DNA from: CALBPI01 sp045110335
GTDB taxonomy: Bacteria; Pseudomonadota; Gammaproteobacteria; Steroidobacterales; Woeseiaceae
DNA length: 64,000 bases
Reading direction: 5' to 3'
Assembly (NCBI GenBank): GCA_045110335.1
Contig: JBGCGB010000013.1
Coordinates: forward strand, 73,167 to 137,166
Shown: positions 24,783 to 33,927 of the stretch, piece by piece
Numbering within the stretch: the first letter of the stretch is position 1
Layout of the letters: every line of letters starts with the position of its first letter
The notes under the pieces: generated by a model
Databases searched by the model: none
The model's input: the letters and a program-made list of their open reading frames with translations, nothing else
What the model was told of the DNA's origin: nothing
Made by a program: the position numbers and the translations under genes

Positions 24783-25523
24783 ATGGACAGTTACGGCACA
24801 GACGATATGAAAAACAAGCACACCGGCAACGGAGCAAGTGGCGACAGCCGCCTGAACCGCAAGACCGTCCTCGACGGCAATTACATTGACCGCTATTTGC
24901 TTGGGCACCTCAATGAGTCAGAGTCCATGGCTTTTGAGGACTTCTATGCCAGCTGCCCGGAAACCATGCAGGAACTTGAAGAAAGTGCGTTGCTAATTGA
25001 TGGCCTAAAAGCGTCATCGGAACCACCAGCCAATATCGTTTCGTTGACAAACCGACGGGCAAAAGCCGACCCGGACAACAGTGTGAGTCGAGTGGTGGCA
25101 TCACCCTGGTACGGTATGGCGGCTTCTCTGGTCGCCGGCATCGCATTATTGTTCGCGGGTGGCCAGTACCTTTCAAAACAAGATGTTCAAACGATTCCCG
25201 TCATCACGGCCAACTTGCCGGTAGTTACACTCGGCCCATCTCGTGGTGGCGAGCAAGGGATCGCCATCACCAAAAATCAGGCGGGACAAATTGTTTTGGC
25301 GCTGGATCTCGGTGGCGAAACAGTCGCCAAGTCGTATGGCGCTGTGGTTCAAACCCAATCGGGTGACTTCATCGGTAAAGCGGATGGCTTATTGCCGGAT
25401 GAGATCGACATGCTAACCATGCGCATCACAGCCGATGCATTGGAACAAGGCGACTACCGCGTCGTGATTCGACCAGAAAACTCTGCCGGCAGCATGCTGC
25501 TGTTCCCGTTCTCAATCCGCTAG
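24783..25523 (+). CDS. single-pass anti-sigma-like membrane protein
   Basis: 246 aa. The cytoplasmic N-terminus contains NYIDRYLLGHLNESESMAFE followed by DFYASCPETMQELEESA, the helical pattern of anti-sigma domains that cover a sigma factor. One membrane helix follows at about 104-125 (WYGMAASLVAGIALLFAGG). The C-terminal 110 residues (ITKNQAGQIVLALDLGG, YRVVIRPENSAGSMLLFPFS) would be periplasmic and beta-rich. No zinc ligands are seen. The start could be ATG at 24783 or 24810. Its periplasmic domain faces the same compartment as the exported CHAT protease of this operon, so regulated cleavage is an attractive inference. Confidence 0.8.
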   Translation: MDSYGTDDMKNKHTGNGASGDSRLNRKTVLDGNYIDRYLLGHLNESESMAFEDFYASCPETMQELEESALLIDGLKASSEPPANIVSLTNRRAKADPDNSVSRVVASPWYGMAASLVAGIALLFAGGQYLSKQDVQTIPVITANLPVVTLGPSRGGEQGIAITKNQAGQIVLALDLGGETVAKSYGAVVQTQSGDFIGKADGLLPDEIDMLTMRITADALEQGDYRVVIRPENSAGSMLLFPFSIR

Positions 25524-25664
25524 ATTTCTCCTAGCCGGTATCGGCTTGTCATCGGCGCCAAGATGGTCTCGGCATTCTGCTTGCTACCGGCGCCTGACAA
25601 TTGCACCCTTGGCCGCGCAAACTCGGCTACACTCAAAAGCTAACGCTTTGGCTGGAGCATTGGT

Positions 25665-27461
25665 TTGTATTTTCTTACCGACGTCCTGATTTACCTCACC
25701 GTCGCAATCATTGCGGTACCCGTCAGCAAAAAGATCGGTCTGGGTTCTGTACTTGGTTATCTGATCGCCGGCGTCATTATTGGGCCCTCCGCGCTGCGAC
25801 TTGTCACCGATGTCGATAGCATCCTCCATTTCTCCGAATTGGGCGTCGTCTTCTTACTGTTTATCATTGGGCTGGAAATCCAGCCGTCGCGACTTTGGGT
25901 GCTGCGCAAGAATGTGTTCGGCCTCGGCGGTTTTCAGGTCCTGCTGAGTGGACTGGCGCTTGGCTGTATTGGTCTATTGGTGGGATTACCCATTGTGGAA
26001 TCCATGGTCGCGGGGTTTGCTTTGGCCTTGTCATCAACGGCTTTTGTCATGCAACTGCTGGCCGAACGACATGAGCTGACCCAGCGCTACGGTAGATCTG
26101 CCTTCGCGGTATTGTTGTTTCAGGACATGGCCGTCATTCCGATGCTGGCGATACTTCCTATGCTCGCTGCCGATAGCGCCGTCTCAATGGCATGGCAGCC
26201 GGTCGCCGTTGCCTTGCTCGCCATCGTCGCACTGGTCGCTGGCGGCAAATATGCCTTGCGACCAATCCTGCGAATTGTCGCGAGCACCGATATTCACGAA
26301 TTATTGACAGCAGTGGCACTTGCCGTCGTTATTGGCGCCGCAACACTCATGTATAAAGTCGGTCTTTCGATGGGGCTAGGCGCCTTCATAGCGGGTATGT
26401 TGCTCGCCGATTCAGAGTATCGCCACCAACTCGAGAGCGACATCGAGCCTTTTAAAGGGCTCCTGTTGGGCCTGTTTTTCATCGCTGTAGGCATGTCCGT
26501 AAACTTGGGATTGCTGGTCAGTCAGTGGGCCCAAGTGATTGGTGCCGTATTGCTATTGATGTCCGTCAAGGCACTCATTGTTATCGCTATCAGTTTTCGC
26601 TTTCCATTGCTGACGCACGAGAAAATTCGGCTAGGCTTGCTGCTCTCGCAAGGCGGGGAATTTGCTTTCGTGTTGTTAACCGCGGCCGTTTCGGCAAACG
26701 CAATGAATGCGAAAACCGCAGAGTTTCTCATCGTCGTCGTTTCGCTCTCAATGGCATTGACACCGATCATCATGCTGATTGCAGATCGTATGTTTAGCGC
26801 AACCGCAGCACCGGCTAAACCACCGCAGTACGACGACATGAATGATGATCGCAATGACGTGATCATTGCTAGCTTTGGCCGGTTCGGACAAATCATCGGC
26901 CGTATTTTGAGCAGCAAGGGCATTGCTTTCACCGCCCTCGAGTCCAATGCAGAACAAGTGGACGTCGTACGCCGCTTTGGCAGTAAGGTCTATTTTGGTG
27001 ACGCGCGGCGAATTGACTTGCTACGGGCTGCCGGCGCAGATCGTGCCAAGTTTTTTGTACTCGCCATCGAAGATGTCGAAACATCGATAGAAACGGCGAA
27101 ACTCATTCGCCAACACTTTCCACATCTACGCATACTGGCGCGTGCACGAAATCGTTTTCATGCGCATCGATTGATGGATCTTGGTATCGAGAATCCCGTC
27201 AGGGATACACTACATTCAAGCCTATTCATGACACGCCAACTGCTAGAAGCATTGGGGTATGACGCTACGCGGGCAGAATCCGTAGCCAACACGTTTCTTG
27301 AGCATGACGAACGCTACCTGCTACAGCAAAGCGCCTATCATCATGATGAGAAACAGCTCATACAAACGGCCCATGATGCTGCTAGCGAACTCGCTTCCCT
27401 GTTAAGACGAGACCAGGAGAAAATCGCCGAGTCCGCAACGGACGATGCGAGTGACCCCTAA
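25665..27461 (+). CDS. CPA2 family K+/H+ antiporter, Kef-type, with TrkA-N domain
   Basis: 598 aa. About 12 hydrophobic helices (1-370) include LGYLIAGVIIGPSAL, FSELGVVFLLFIIGLEIQPS and FAVLLFQDMAVIPML, all typical of KefB/KefC exchangers. A cytosolic RCK domain follows (IIASFGRFGQIIGRILSSKG, then YFGDARRIDLLRAAGAD), which binds nucleotide and gates the channel. The C-terminal 90 residues are helical. It likely exports K+ in exchange for H+ under electrophile or pH stress; the regulator KefF/G is not nearby. The start is TTG at 25665 with GGAG seven bases before it; no ATG or GTG is placed better. It converges on the GIY-YIG gene with a four-base stop overlap. Confidence 0.9.
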   Translation: MYFLTDVLIYLTVAIIAVPVSKKIGLGSVLGYLIAGVIIGPSALRLVTDVDSILHFSELGVVFLLFIIGLEIQPSRLWVLRKNVFGLGGFQVLLSGLALGCIGLLVGLPIVESMVAGFALALSSTAFVMQLLAERHELTQRYGRSAFAVLLFQDMAVIPMLAILPMLAADSAVSMAWQPVAVALLAIVALVAGGKYALRPILRIVASTDIHELLTAVALAVVIGAATLMYKVGLSMGLGAFIAGMLLADSEYRHQLESDIEPFKGLLLGLFFIAVGMSVNLGLLVSQWAQVIGAVLLLMSVKALIVIAISFRFPLLTHEKIRLGLLLSQGGEFAFVLLTAAVSANAMNAKTAEFLIVVVSLSMALTPIIMLIADRMFSATAAPAKPPQYDDMNDDRNDVIIASFGRFGQIIGRILSSKGIAFTALESNAEQVDVVRRFGSKVYFGDARRIDLLRAAGADRAKFFVLAIEDVETSIETAKLIRQHFPHLRILARARNRFHAHRLMDLGIENPVRDTLHSSLFMTRQLLEALGYDATRAESVANTFLEHDERYLLQQSAYHHDEKQLIQTAHDAASELASLLRRDQEKIAESATDDASDP

Positions 27462-27772
27462 AGCTTGGTGACAAGGTCCGCTACAAACTGATCGAGACCT
27501 CTCGGCCGACCAAGACAGATCTCTTTTTGACGTTTTGTCTGGCGCTTGAATGCCCATTCAACTTTACTAGCCAATGCCCTGTCACCAATGACCGTCTGGC
27601 CCGCTAGTTCCAAAGGGCCCCGCCCTTTCAAATAACGCGCACCTTTACCGACATCGTGTTTTGCAAGGCGCGCTGCTACGTCCGGACTGATGCCCGTATA
27701 CAAACTGTTGTCAGCACAACGAACCACATACATTGACCAAACCTTTAGGGATGGATCAATAGCTCGGGTCAT
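27458..27772 (-). CDS. GIY-YIG nuclease-superfamily protein (YhbQ-like)
   Basis: About 104 aa. The conserved segment MYVVRCADNSLYTGISPDVAARLAKH carries the degenerate GIY-YIG pair (MYV...YTG) and is followed by KGARYLKGRGPLELAGQ and an Ala-Leu-Ala-Ser/Glu helix with a catalytic Glu (KVEWAFKRQTK). Small stand-alone members of this family are cytosolic and of unclear role in DNA processing. ATG at 27772 overlaps the malic-enzyme 3' end by 17 bases; ATG at 27733 (MYVVRC), with AAAGG eight bases upstream, is also possible but would lose the usual Trp before it. Confidence 0.8.
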   Translation of the reverse strand: MTRAIDPSLKVWSMYVVRCADNSLYTGISPDVAARLAKHDVGKGARYLKGRGPLELAGQTVIGDRALASKVEWAFKRQTKRQKEICLGRPRGLDQFVADLVTKL

Positions 27773-29375
27773 ACATGTAGTCGGCGATAAGCGCGCGAAG
27801 ATCGGCCGGACGCTCAATACCGGCTAAGCCGTCTGCGAAGGCTCTCTCGGCAACCGATACGGCAATTTCTAATGAGATCTCACGAATCCTGGTCAGCGGC
27901 GGATAAAGCGTACCGTCGGCGAGATCAACGTCCTTGATCATATCTGCCAGACACCGTGCGGCTTCGAGGAACATGACATCGGTTACGCGCGAGGCCTGCA
28001 CGGCCACCGCGCCCAATCCGATACCCGGAAAAATGTAGGCGTTGTTGCCTTGACCCGGCCAATGCGTCTTACCGCCATACTTAACCGGCGAAAACGGACT
28101 GCCACTCGCGAACAAAGCCTGACCATCACTCCAGCGATACGCTTGCTCCGCAGTGCATTCCGCACGCGAGGTCGGATTCGACAAAGCGAAAATGACTGGA
28201 TGTTCGTTGATTGCCGCCATCTCACGAACGATCTCTTCTGTGAAGGTCCCAGGGGACCCTGTTGCGCCAATGAGCGCATGCGGTTTGAATCGGCGCATCG
28301 CCTCCAGAAAGTCGGCGGCCGGCTCATCTTGCGCATAGCGTCTAATGCTGTCGCCAAGATTGTCCGAGTGCTGCGTAATCACGCCATGCCGACCGACGAA
28401 TCGAATATGCTCGCAAGCCGTCACTTCGCTGAGCCCCTGATCGATCATCGACGAAACCATCAAGTCGGCAATACCGGTCGCCGCAGAACCGTGCCCTAGG
28501 AACATGATGCGCATTGATTTCAGCGGCGTCTCGGTTACGCGAGTGGAGGCAATGATGCCGGCCAGCGCTACCGAGGCCGTTCCCTGGATGTCGTCGTTAA
28601 AGCAGAGCACCTGATCTCTGTACCGGTCCAGAAACAACTGCGCATTAGGGGTGGCAAAGTCTTCGAACTGAATCAGCGCTTTCGGAAAGCGATCTTGCAC
28701 AGCCTTAATGAACTCATCGACCAGTGCTTCGTAGGCCTCACCGCGCACGCGTTTTTCCGGTAGCCCGAGGTAAACCGGATCATCGCGTAGCTCGTCGTTG
28801 TCCGTGCCCACGTCCAATACCAAAGGCAGCGTATGTTCTGGCGGAATTCCGGCACAAGCCGTGTAAAGCGCCAGCTTGCCAATGGAAATACCCATACCGT
28901 TACTGCCGAGATCGCCTAGCCCCAAGACACGCTCGCCATCGGTAACGACGATGACGCGAACGTCATCTTCCGGCCAGTTATCCAAAATCTCACGGATATC
29001 GCCTTTGTCATGAATCGAGACATACATGCCTCGCGCATCGCGATAAATGTTGGCAAATTCCTTACACGCTTCCCCCACCGTCGGCGTGTAGATCAACGGC
29101 ATGATCTCTTCAATGTGCTCAACCACCAGTTTAAAAAACAACTGCTCGCTGCGAACCTGTAACGCACGTAGTGCGATGTACCGCTCGATATCTGAAGCCT
29201 TTCGGCGAACGTTCGACAAGATCCGCATCAACTGCTGCGACTGCGTGTTCATCGTCGGCGGCAAGAGCCCTCGCAGGCCGAGTGACTTGCGCTCTTCCAT
29301 CGTGAACGCCGTGGATTTGTTCAATGACGCATCTTTCAGCACATTCACACCACGTAGTTTTTGTTTATCTGTCAT
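27756..29375 (-). CDS. maeA: malic enzyme (NAD(P)-dependent, malate to pyruvate)
   Basis: 539 aa, close to the 565 aa of E. coli MaeA. The malic N-terminal domain has EHIEEIMPLIYTPTVGEACK and DGERVLGLGDLGSNGMGISI. The metal-binding EDFATPNA and CFNDDIQGTASVALAGI follow, then the dinucleotide-binding loop FLGHGSAATGIADLM and ALSNPTSRAECTAEQAY. It oxidatively decarboxylates malate to pyruvate with production of NADH or NADPH. The nucleotide preference is not certain from sequence, so the symbol is tentative. The gene lies 14 bases downstream of an acyltransferase gene on the same strand. Confidence 0.9.
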   Translation of the reverse strand: MTDKQKLRGVNVLKDASLNKSTAFTMEERKSLGLRGLLPPTMNTQSQQLMRILSNVRRKASDIERYIALRALQVRSEQLFFKLVVEHIEEIMPLIYTPTVGEACKEFANIYRDARGMYVSIHDKGDIREILDNWPEDDVRVIVVTDGERVLGLGDLGSNGMGISIGKLALYTACAGIPPEHTLPLVLDVGTDNDELRDDPVYLGLPEKRVRGEAYEALVDEFIKAVQDRFPKALIQFEDFATPNAQLFLDRYRDQVLCFNDDIQGTASVALAGIIASTRVTETPLKSMRIMFLGHGSAATGIADLMVSSMIDQGLSEVTACEHIRFVGRHGVITQHSDNLGDSIRRYAQDEPAADFLEAMRRFKPHALIGATGSPGTFTEEIVREMAAINEHPVIFALSNPTSRAECTAEQAYRWSDGQALFASGSPFSPVKYGGKTHWPGQGNNAYIFPGIGLGAVAVQASRVTDVMFLEAARCLADMIKDVDLADGTLYPPLTRIREISLEIAVSVAERAFADGLAGIERPADLRALIADYMYDPSY

Positions 29376-29389
29376 ACGGACTTACTACC

Positions 29390-30295
29390 TTATTCGTTTG
29401 GCTTAGCTTCCGAAAATTCTCGTTCGATCGACGCAATCAAAGCATCTTTCTCTTCCCAGATATCGGCCAATTTGCGCTGAAATTTACGCCTGAATTCTTT
29501 GTCGTTCAAATAGTCGCCTTCTTGCATCCACGGCTCGATCGGAACTTCCCGGACATTGATCACCACATCGTGTAGCCGCCCGGTGCACATATCCCAGAAA
29601 GTTTTGGCACCACCGGGATAGACCACTGTAACGTCAAGCATGGAACGAAACTGACCACCCATCACCGACAATGCGAATGCGATACCGCCCGCCCTTGGCT
29701 GCAACAGATGTTGATAGCGAGAATTGCTGGCCTCATGTTTTTCAGGCGTGAAACGAGTGCCCTCAACAAAGTTGATCACCGAAGTGGGTACCTCGCGAAA
29801 TCGCTCGCATGACTTCCGGGTGGCGTCCAAATCCTGACCGCGCCGTTCCGGATACTTCTTCAGATAAGCGCGGGAATAGCGCTTCATGAATGGCATGTCC
29901 ATTGCCCACCAGGCAAGTCCCAAGAAGGGAATCCAAATCAATTCTTGTTTGATAAAAAACTTCAGGAATGGAATGCGTCGATTAAGCGCGCGCTGCAGCA
30001 CAACAATATCCACCCAAGACTGATGGTTCGACAAAACGAGATACCAGTCACGGCGTCGCAAGTGCTCGAGCCCACTAAAGTGCCATCGCGTGCTCTGCGT
30101 CACGTCATGGATGATGCCGTTACAGCTAATCCAATTCTCACCGCACGCGATTAATACGCGTGATGTGAATCTCCTGACAGCCGGAAAAGGCAACAAAAGC
30201 CTGATGATGGCGAATATCAGAATCGGGATGAACCAGAAAATAATATTGAGAACAATGACAGGTACGACAAACGCACCTTTGATTGCCTGCAGCAT
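29390..30295 (-). CDS. membrane acyltransferase, PlsC/YihG-type
   Basis: 301 aa. An N-terminal membrane helix (VIVLNIIFWFIPILIFAII) is followed by a 1-acyl-glycerol-3-phosphate acyltransferase-type core with the catalytic NHQSWVDIVVLQ (HxxxxD), KQELIWIPFLGLAWWAMDM and the substrate-binding NFVEGTRFTPEKH. YihG, the nearest family I recall, is an acyltransferase active on lysophospholipids. It is likely an inner-membrane phospholipid acyltransferase. It precedes maeA by 14 bases on the same strand and may be co-transcribed. Confidence 0.87.
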   Translation of the reverse strand: MLQAIKGAFVVPVIVLNIIFWFIPILIFAIIRLLLPFPAVRRFTSRVLIACGENWISCNGIIHDVTQSTRWHFSGLEHLRRRDWYLVLSNHQSWVDIVVLQRALNRRIPFLKFFIKQELIWIPFLGLAWWAMDMPFMKRYSRAYLKKYPERRGQDLDATRKSCERFREVPTSVINFVEGTRFTPEKHEASNSRYQHLLQPRAGGIAFALSVMGGQFRSMLDVTVVYPGGAKTFWDMCTGRLHDVVINVREVPIEPWMQEGDYLNDKEFRRKFQRKLADIWEEKDALIASIEREFSEAKPNE

Positions 30296-30461
30296 AGTAA
30301 TGCTCTAGCGTGTCGCGGAGCCATAGTATGCCGCAATCGCTCCACAAAAACCCGATCAGCGGCACTAAAACCTGCCCTTCAGGTTCCATTCAGTCAGCGG
30401 AGATTAGATTACATGAACGGTCGAAGTGACCGAACTAAACATGTGTTATCAGGAGTGCCCC

Positions 30462-31043
30462 ATGACTTACCAACGAGCGGCTGGCTCGGCCGCCACACTT
30501 TCCTTACTGATCTTTACATCGTGTAACGCGGGTGCGGATGATCTCAGCTACGACTACCTCGAAGCCCGTTATTCCGAATCAACAATAGATACTGACTTTG
30601 GCGATATTGATGGCGATGGCCTGGATTTCAACGGGCTTTTTGAAATCTCTGATTCCATTCACCTTTTTGCGAACTATGGTCGACTGGAGTTTGACGACAA
30701 TGCCGAAGTCAGGACGACCATTGTGGGCGGCGGTTTTGCATTCGGCGTTTCGCCGACAACAGATATCGTGCTTCGTGCGGGCTTTGTTGATGGCGAGCTA
30801 GACGATGGTTTTTCAAGCTTCAATGATGACGGATTCCTGATCTCGGCGGGCGTACGAAGCCTCGTGACGCCAGACATCGAGTTGTATGGCGACTTCAGGT
30901 CGATCGATTTTGAGGACATCGGCGAAGAAGACTCAATGACTGTTGGTGTCGATTTCTACTTGGGCGACTTTGCCATCGGGCCAAACATCACCTGGGTTGA
31001 GGACACAACAACCTGGTCACTAGGTGCAAAATTCTACTTTTGA
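30462..31043 (+). CDS. small outer-membrane beta-barrel protein, 193 aa
   Basis: The signal peptide is cleaved near NAGADD. The mature protein is eight or so amphipathic strands, acidic and Gly/Asp-rich (for example DSIHLFANYGRLEF, TDIVLRAGFVDGEL, DIELYGDFRSIDF), ending in the outer-membrane signature Phe (WSLGAKFYF). It resembles OmpA-like or autotransporter-type small barrels in plan only. The start is ATG at 30462, with AGGAG six bases upstream; the frame upstream is not needed. The function is unknown. Confidence 0.75.
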   Translation: MTYQRAAGSAATLSLLIFTSCNAGADDLSYDYLEARYSESTIDTDFGDIDGDGLDFNGLFEISDSIHLFANYGRLEFDDNAEVRTTIVGGGFAFGVSPTTDIVLRAGFVDGELDDGFSSFNDDGFLISAGVRSLVTPDIELYGDFRSIDFEDIGEEDSMTVGVDFYLGDFAIGPNITWVEDTTTWSLGAKFYF

Positions 31044-31062
31044 ACCCACGCGGAACGGTCGC

Positions 31063-32118
31063 CTAGCGCCAAGCCTTTTGTATATCGGCTAGCGCTTCGC
31101 GGCCCGGGTTCAACGATTCATATGGCAAGTCTCTTAACGCTTTTTGGGTCGTGCCTGCCAATTCGTGCATATCGCCGCGACCCTCTTCAATGTAGAGAAG
31201 ACCCGTCAGGATTTCGCCCTCGGCGTTGTGACGCTGCACGTACTCAAGTGCCCCTGGGCGATCCGATGGGTCGTAGTCATGTTCGACTTTGCGTAACGCG
31301 ACACGACTACCGTCATGCATCGGTACCTCAATTGACTCACCAGGCGCATAGTCTGCCGTGATTTCTTTAGCAGGCGCAATGTAGTCCGCGGCAACGATCT
31401 GATGAACATGTTCACGGCTCCATGCATAGCTCTTCGTTGACCCCTCATGATCATTGAAAGTGACGCATGGACTGATGATATCCAGTAACGCGAAACCTTG
31501 ATGCGTCAGTGCCGCTTTTAACAAGGGCACCAATTGGGCTTTGTCACCGGAAAAACTTCGTCCGACGAACGTGGCACCAAGCGCCATCGCCACCGATACT
31601 GGATCGATGGGCGGCTGCATGTTCGCGGCACCTTTCTTCGCTTTGCTCCCAATATCAGCAGACGCCGAAAATTGGCCCTTGGTAAGTCCATAAACGCCGT
31701 TATTCTCAATCAGGTATGCCATGTTCAAGTTGCGTCGAATCGCATGCGCAAACTGACCCATACCAATAGAAAGCGAATCTCCATCGCCGGAAATGCCGAG
31801 ATACGTCAACTCACGATTCGCGGCATTGGCGCCCGTCGTGACTGAAGGCATGCGGCCGTGTACCGAGTTAAACCCGTGTGAAGAACTCAAGAAGTACGCC
31901 GGTGTCTTTGATGAGCAACCAATACCACTCATTTTCGCCAGACCATGCGGCTCAATCTCAAGCTCGAATAAAGCCTGCACCACGGCACCGGTGACAGAGT
32001 CATGCCCACAACCGGCACATAAGGTGGATACCACGCCTTCGTAGTCGCGATAAGTCAGGCCATGCCTGTTCTTCGGTAGATCAGGATGCGCCACTTTAGG
32101 TTTGGAGATATAGCTCAT
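31063..32118 (-). CDS. 2-oxoacid:ferredoxin oxidoreductase, beta subunit
   Basis: 351 aa. The thiamine-diphosphate site is visible: STLCAGCGHDSVTG, GISGDGDSLSIGMGQFAHAI and ENNGVYGLTKGQFSAS. KorB/PorB-type subunits carry this order. With the alpha subunit upstream it converts a 2-oxoacid (2-oxoglutarate or pyruvate) and CoA to acyl-CoA, reducing ferredoxin. The start overlaps the alpha-gene stop by ATGA, so the two are translationally coupled. The specificity cannot be read from the sequence. Confidence 0.9.
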   Translation of the reverse strand: MSYISKPKVAHPDLPKNRHGLTYRDYEGVVSTLCAGCGHDSVTGAVVQALFELEIEPHGLAKMSGIGCSSKTPAYFLSSSHGFNSVHGRMPSVTTGANAANRELTYLGISGDGDSLSIGMGQFAHAIRRNLNMAYLIENNGVYGLTKGQFSASADIGSKAKKGAANMQPPIDPVSVAMALGATFVGRSFSGDKAQLVPLLKAALTHQGFALLDIISPCVTFNDHEGSTKSYAWSREHVHQIVAADYIAPAKEITADYAPGESIEVPMHDGSRVALRKVEHDYDPSDRPGALEYVQRHNAEGEILTGLLYIEEGRGDMHELAGTTQKALRDLPYESLNPGREALADIQKAWR

Positions 32119-33917
32119 GCCGCTTTCCCGGTTTCGAGTAGTTTAATGATTGGCTCTGCGATATCCGCCGCTGTGATCGGCAGACCGTCATACTGCAACA
32201 CTGACAGCAAACGAGCCGGATCTACATTGAGGTCCATCATCAGTAGCGAACGGAGTTGTGCATCGCGATTCTGCTCGACAACAAACACATGATCATGAGC
32301 GTCGATAAATTCTCGAACATCCGCACTGAATGGAAAGGCACGAATTCGCATATAGTTAAGCGAGATGCCGTCAGCTTCCAGTCGATCCAAACATTCGACC
32401 ACGGCGCCATGACAACTACCAATCGAGATCACACAGTTCTTGGCTTTGGGCTTTTTGGCGACAATGGGCGCAGGCACATGGCCGCGCGCTTGCTCCCATT
32501 TGAAGCTCAACCGATCGACGACGTCTTTGTACTCGGCGGAGTCCTCGGTGTAACCACCGAACTTGTTGTGGCCGGAGCCCCGCGTAAAGTATGCGCCCTT
32601 GCCGCTAACACCGGGCAGCGTGCGATAAGGAATACCATCACCATCAACATCGAGGTAGCGGTGAAATTTCTCGATACCAGCCAACGCTTCCTCGTCTAGC
32701 ACCTTACCGCGGGCGGGTTGATAAGACTCATCCCAGTCAAACTCTGGCACCATCCAATCATTCATGCCGATATCGAGATCAGATAATACGATGACCGGCG
32801 TTTGTAGTGTCTCCGCAAGATCAAAAGCGATTGGCGCCATCTCAAAACACTCTGCCGGATCCGACGGAAACAAGAGCACTTGCTTCGTATCGCCATGGGA
32901 CGCATACGCTGAACTCAAAATATCGCTTTGCTGGGTTCGTGTCGGCATACCAGTAGACGGGCCGGTGCGCTGAACATTGAACAACACCACCGGAACTTCA
33001 GAGTAGTACGCGAAACCGAGGAACTCGTTCATCAGTGAGACACCGGGACCGCTAGTTGGTGTAAATGCACGCGCGCCCATCCAGGACGCACCCAGCACCA
33101 TACCAATCGCTGCCAGCTCATCTTCGGCCTGAACAATGCAGTAGTTGCGTTCGCCGGTTTCAGGGTCGACCCGCAGGCGTTCGCAGAAGCCCTGGAACGC
33201 ATCCATCAATGACGTTGAAGGTGTGATCGGGTACCAGGCACCAACGGTTGCACCGGCATAAACACAGCCCAACCCTGCCGCCGTATTTCCGTCGATCAGA
33301 ACATGCCCTTTCGTCTTATCCATGGGCGCGACTCGCTGCGGCAATGGACATTCGAAATGCTCGCGGGCGTAATCGAAGCCCAGTTTGATGGCTTTCTTAT
33401 TCGAGTCGATCAGTTTCGGTTTACTGGCGAACGTATCACTCAGCAGTTGCTCGATAACTTTTAGATCAATATCCATCAAGGCGGCCAGAACACCGACATA
33501 ACAAATATTTTTCATTAATACCCGAGCACGGGCACCTTCAAAATTCTCATTGCATATCCGGGATAACGGAATACCAATAATCGTGATGTCTTCCCGATCC
33601 AACAGACGACTTCGCGGCCAGGTGCTGTCGTAGACCAACCAACCACCAGGCTCAACCGAAGCTAAGTCTTTGGCATAGGTCTGTGCATTCATAGCCACCA
33701 TGATGTCAACGCGTCCGGCAGCCGCCATGTAACCCTCTCCGGTCACACGAATCTCATACCAGGTCGGCAACCCCTGAATATTCGACGGGAAGTAGTTCTT
33801 TCCGCAAACCGGGATACCCATACGGAACAATGCTTTGAGCAATAGACCGTTCGCACTTGCCGAACCGCTACCGTTTACGGTGGCGATTTTCAAAACCACA
33901 TCATTCAAGGAATTCAC
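32115..33917 (-). CDS. 2-oxoacid:ferredoxin oxidoreductase, alpha subunit with fused gamma domain
   Basis: About 600 aa. The N-terminal gamma domain (VNGSGSASANGLLLKALFRM, then GIPVCGKNYFPSNIQGLP) is fused to the alpha pyrimidine-binding domain (DGNTAAGLGCVYAGATVGAW, YPITPSTSLMDAF, QAEDELAAIGMVLGASWMGA, TSGPGVSLMNEFLGFAYYSE) and a C-terminal domain II. This is the two-subunit KorA layout. GTG at 33917 has GAGAGG five bases upstream and avoids overlapping the flavoprotein gene; the longer frame to 33974 is rejected. It is preceded by the GltD-like ferredoxin flavoprotein gene, which can supply or receive electrons from NAD(P)H. Confidence 0.9.
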   Translation of the reverse strand: MNSLNDVVLKIATVNGSGSASANGLLLKALFRMGIPVCGKNYFPSNIQGLPTWYEIRVTGEGYMAAAGRVDIMVAMNAQTYAKDLASVEPGGWLVYDSTWPRSRLLDREDITIIGIPLSRICNENFEGARARVLMKNICYVGVLAALMDIDLKVIEQLLSDTFASKPKLIDSNKKAIKLGFDYAREHFECPLPQRVAPMDKTKGHVLIDGNTAAGLGCVYAGATVGAWYPITPSTSLMDAFQGFCERLRVDPETGERNYCIVQAEDELAAIGMVLGASWMGARAFTPTSGPGVSLMNEFLGFAYYSEVPVVLFNVQRTGPSTGMPTRTQQSDILSSAYASHGDTKQVLLFPSDPAECFEMAPIAFDLAETLQTPVIVLSDLDIGMNDWMVPEFDWDESYQPARGKVLDEEALAGIEKFHRYLDVDGDGIPYRTLPGVSGKGAYFTRGSGHNKFGGYTEDSAEYKDVVDRLSFKWEQARGHVPAPIVAKKPKAKNCVISIGSCHGAVVECLDRLEADGISLNYMRIRAFPFSADVREFIDAHDHVFVVEQNRDAQLRSLLMMDLNVDPARLLSVLQYDGLPITAADIAEPIIKLLETGKAA

Positions 33918-33927
33918 GACAACCTCT

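Noticed and set aside
25524..25664. GGCGCC repeats after the anti-sigma gene as a terminator
   Set aside because: GGCGCC is self-complementary, the pair is about 30 bases apart and no T-tract follows.
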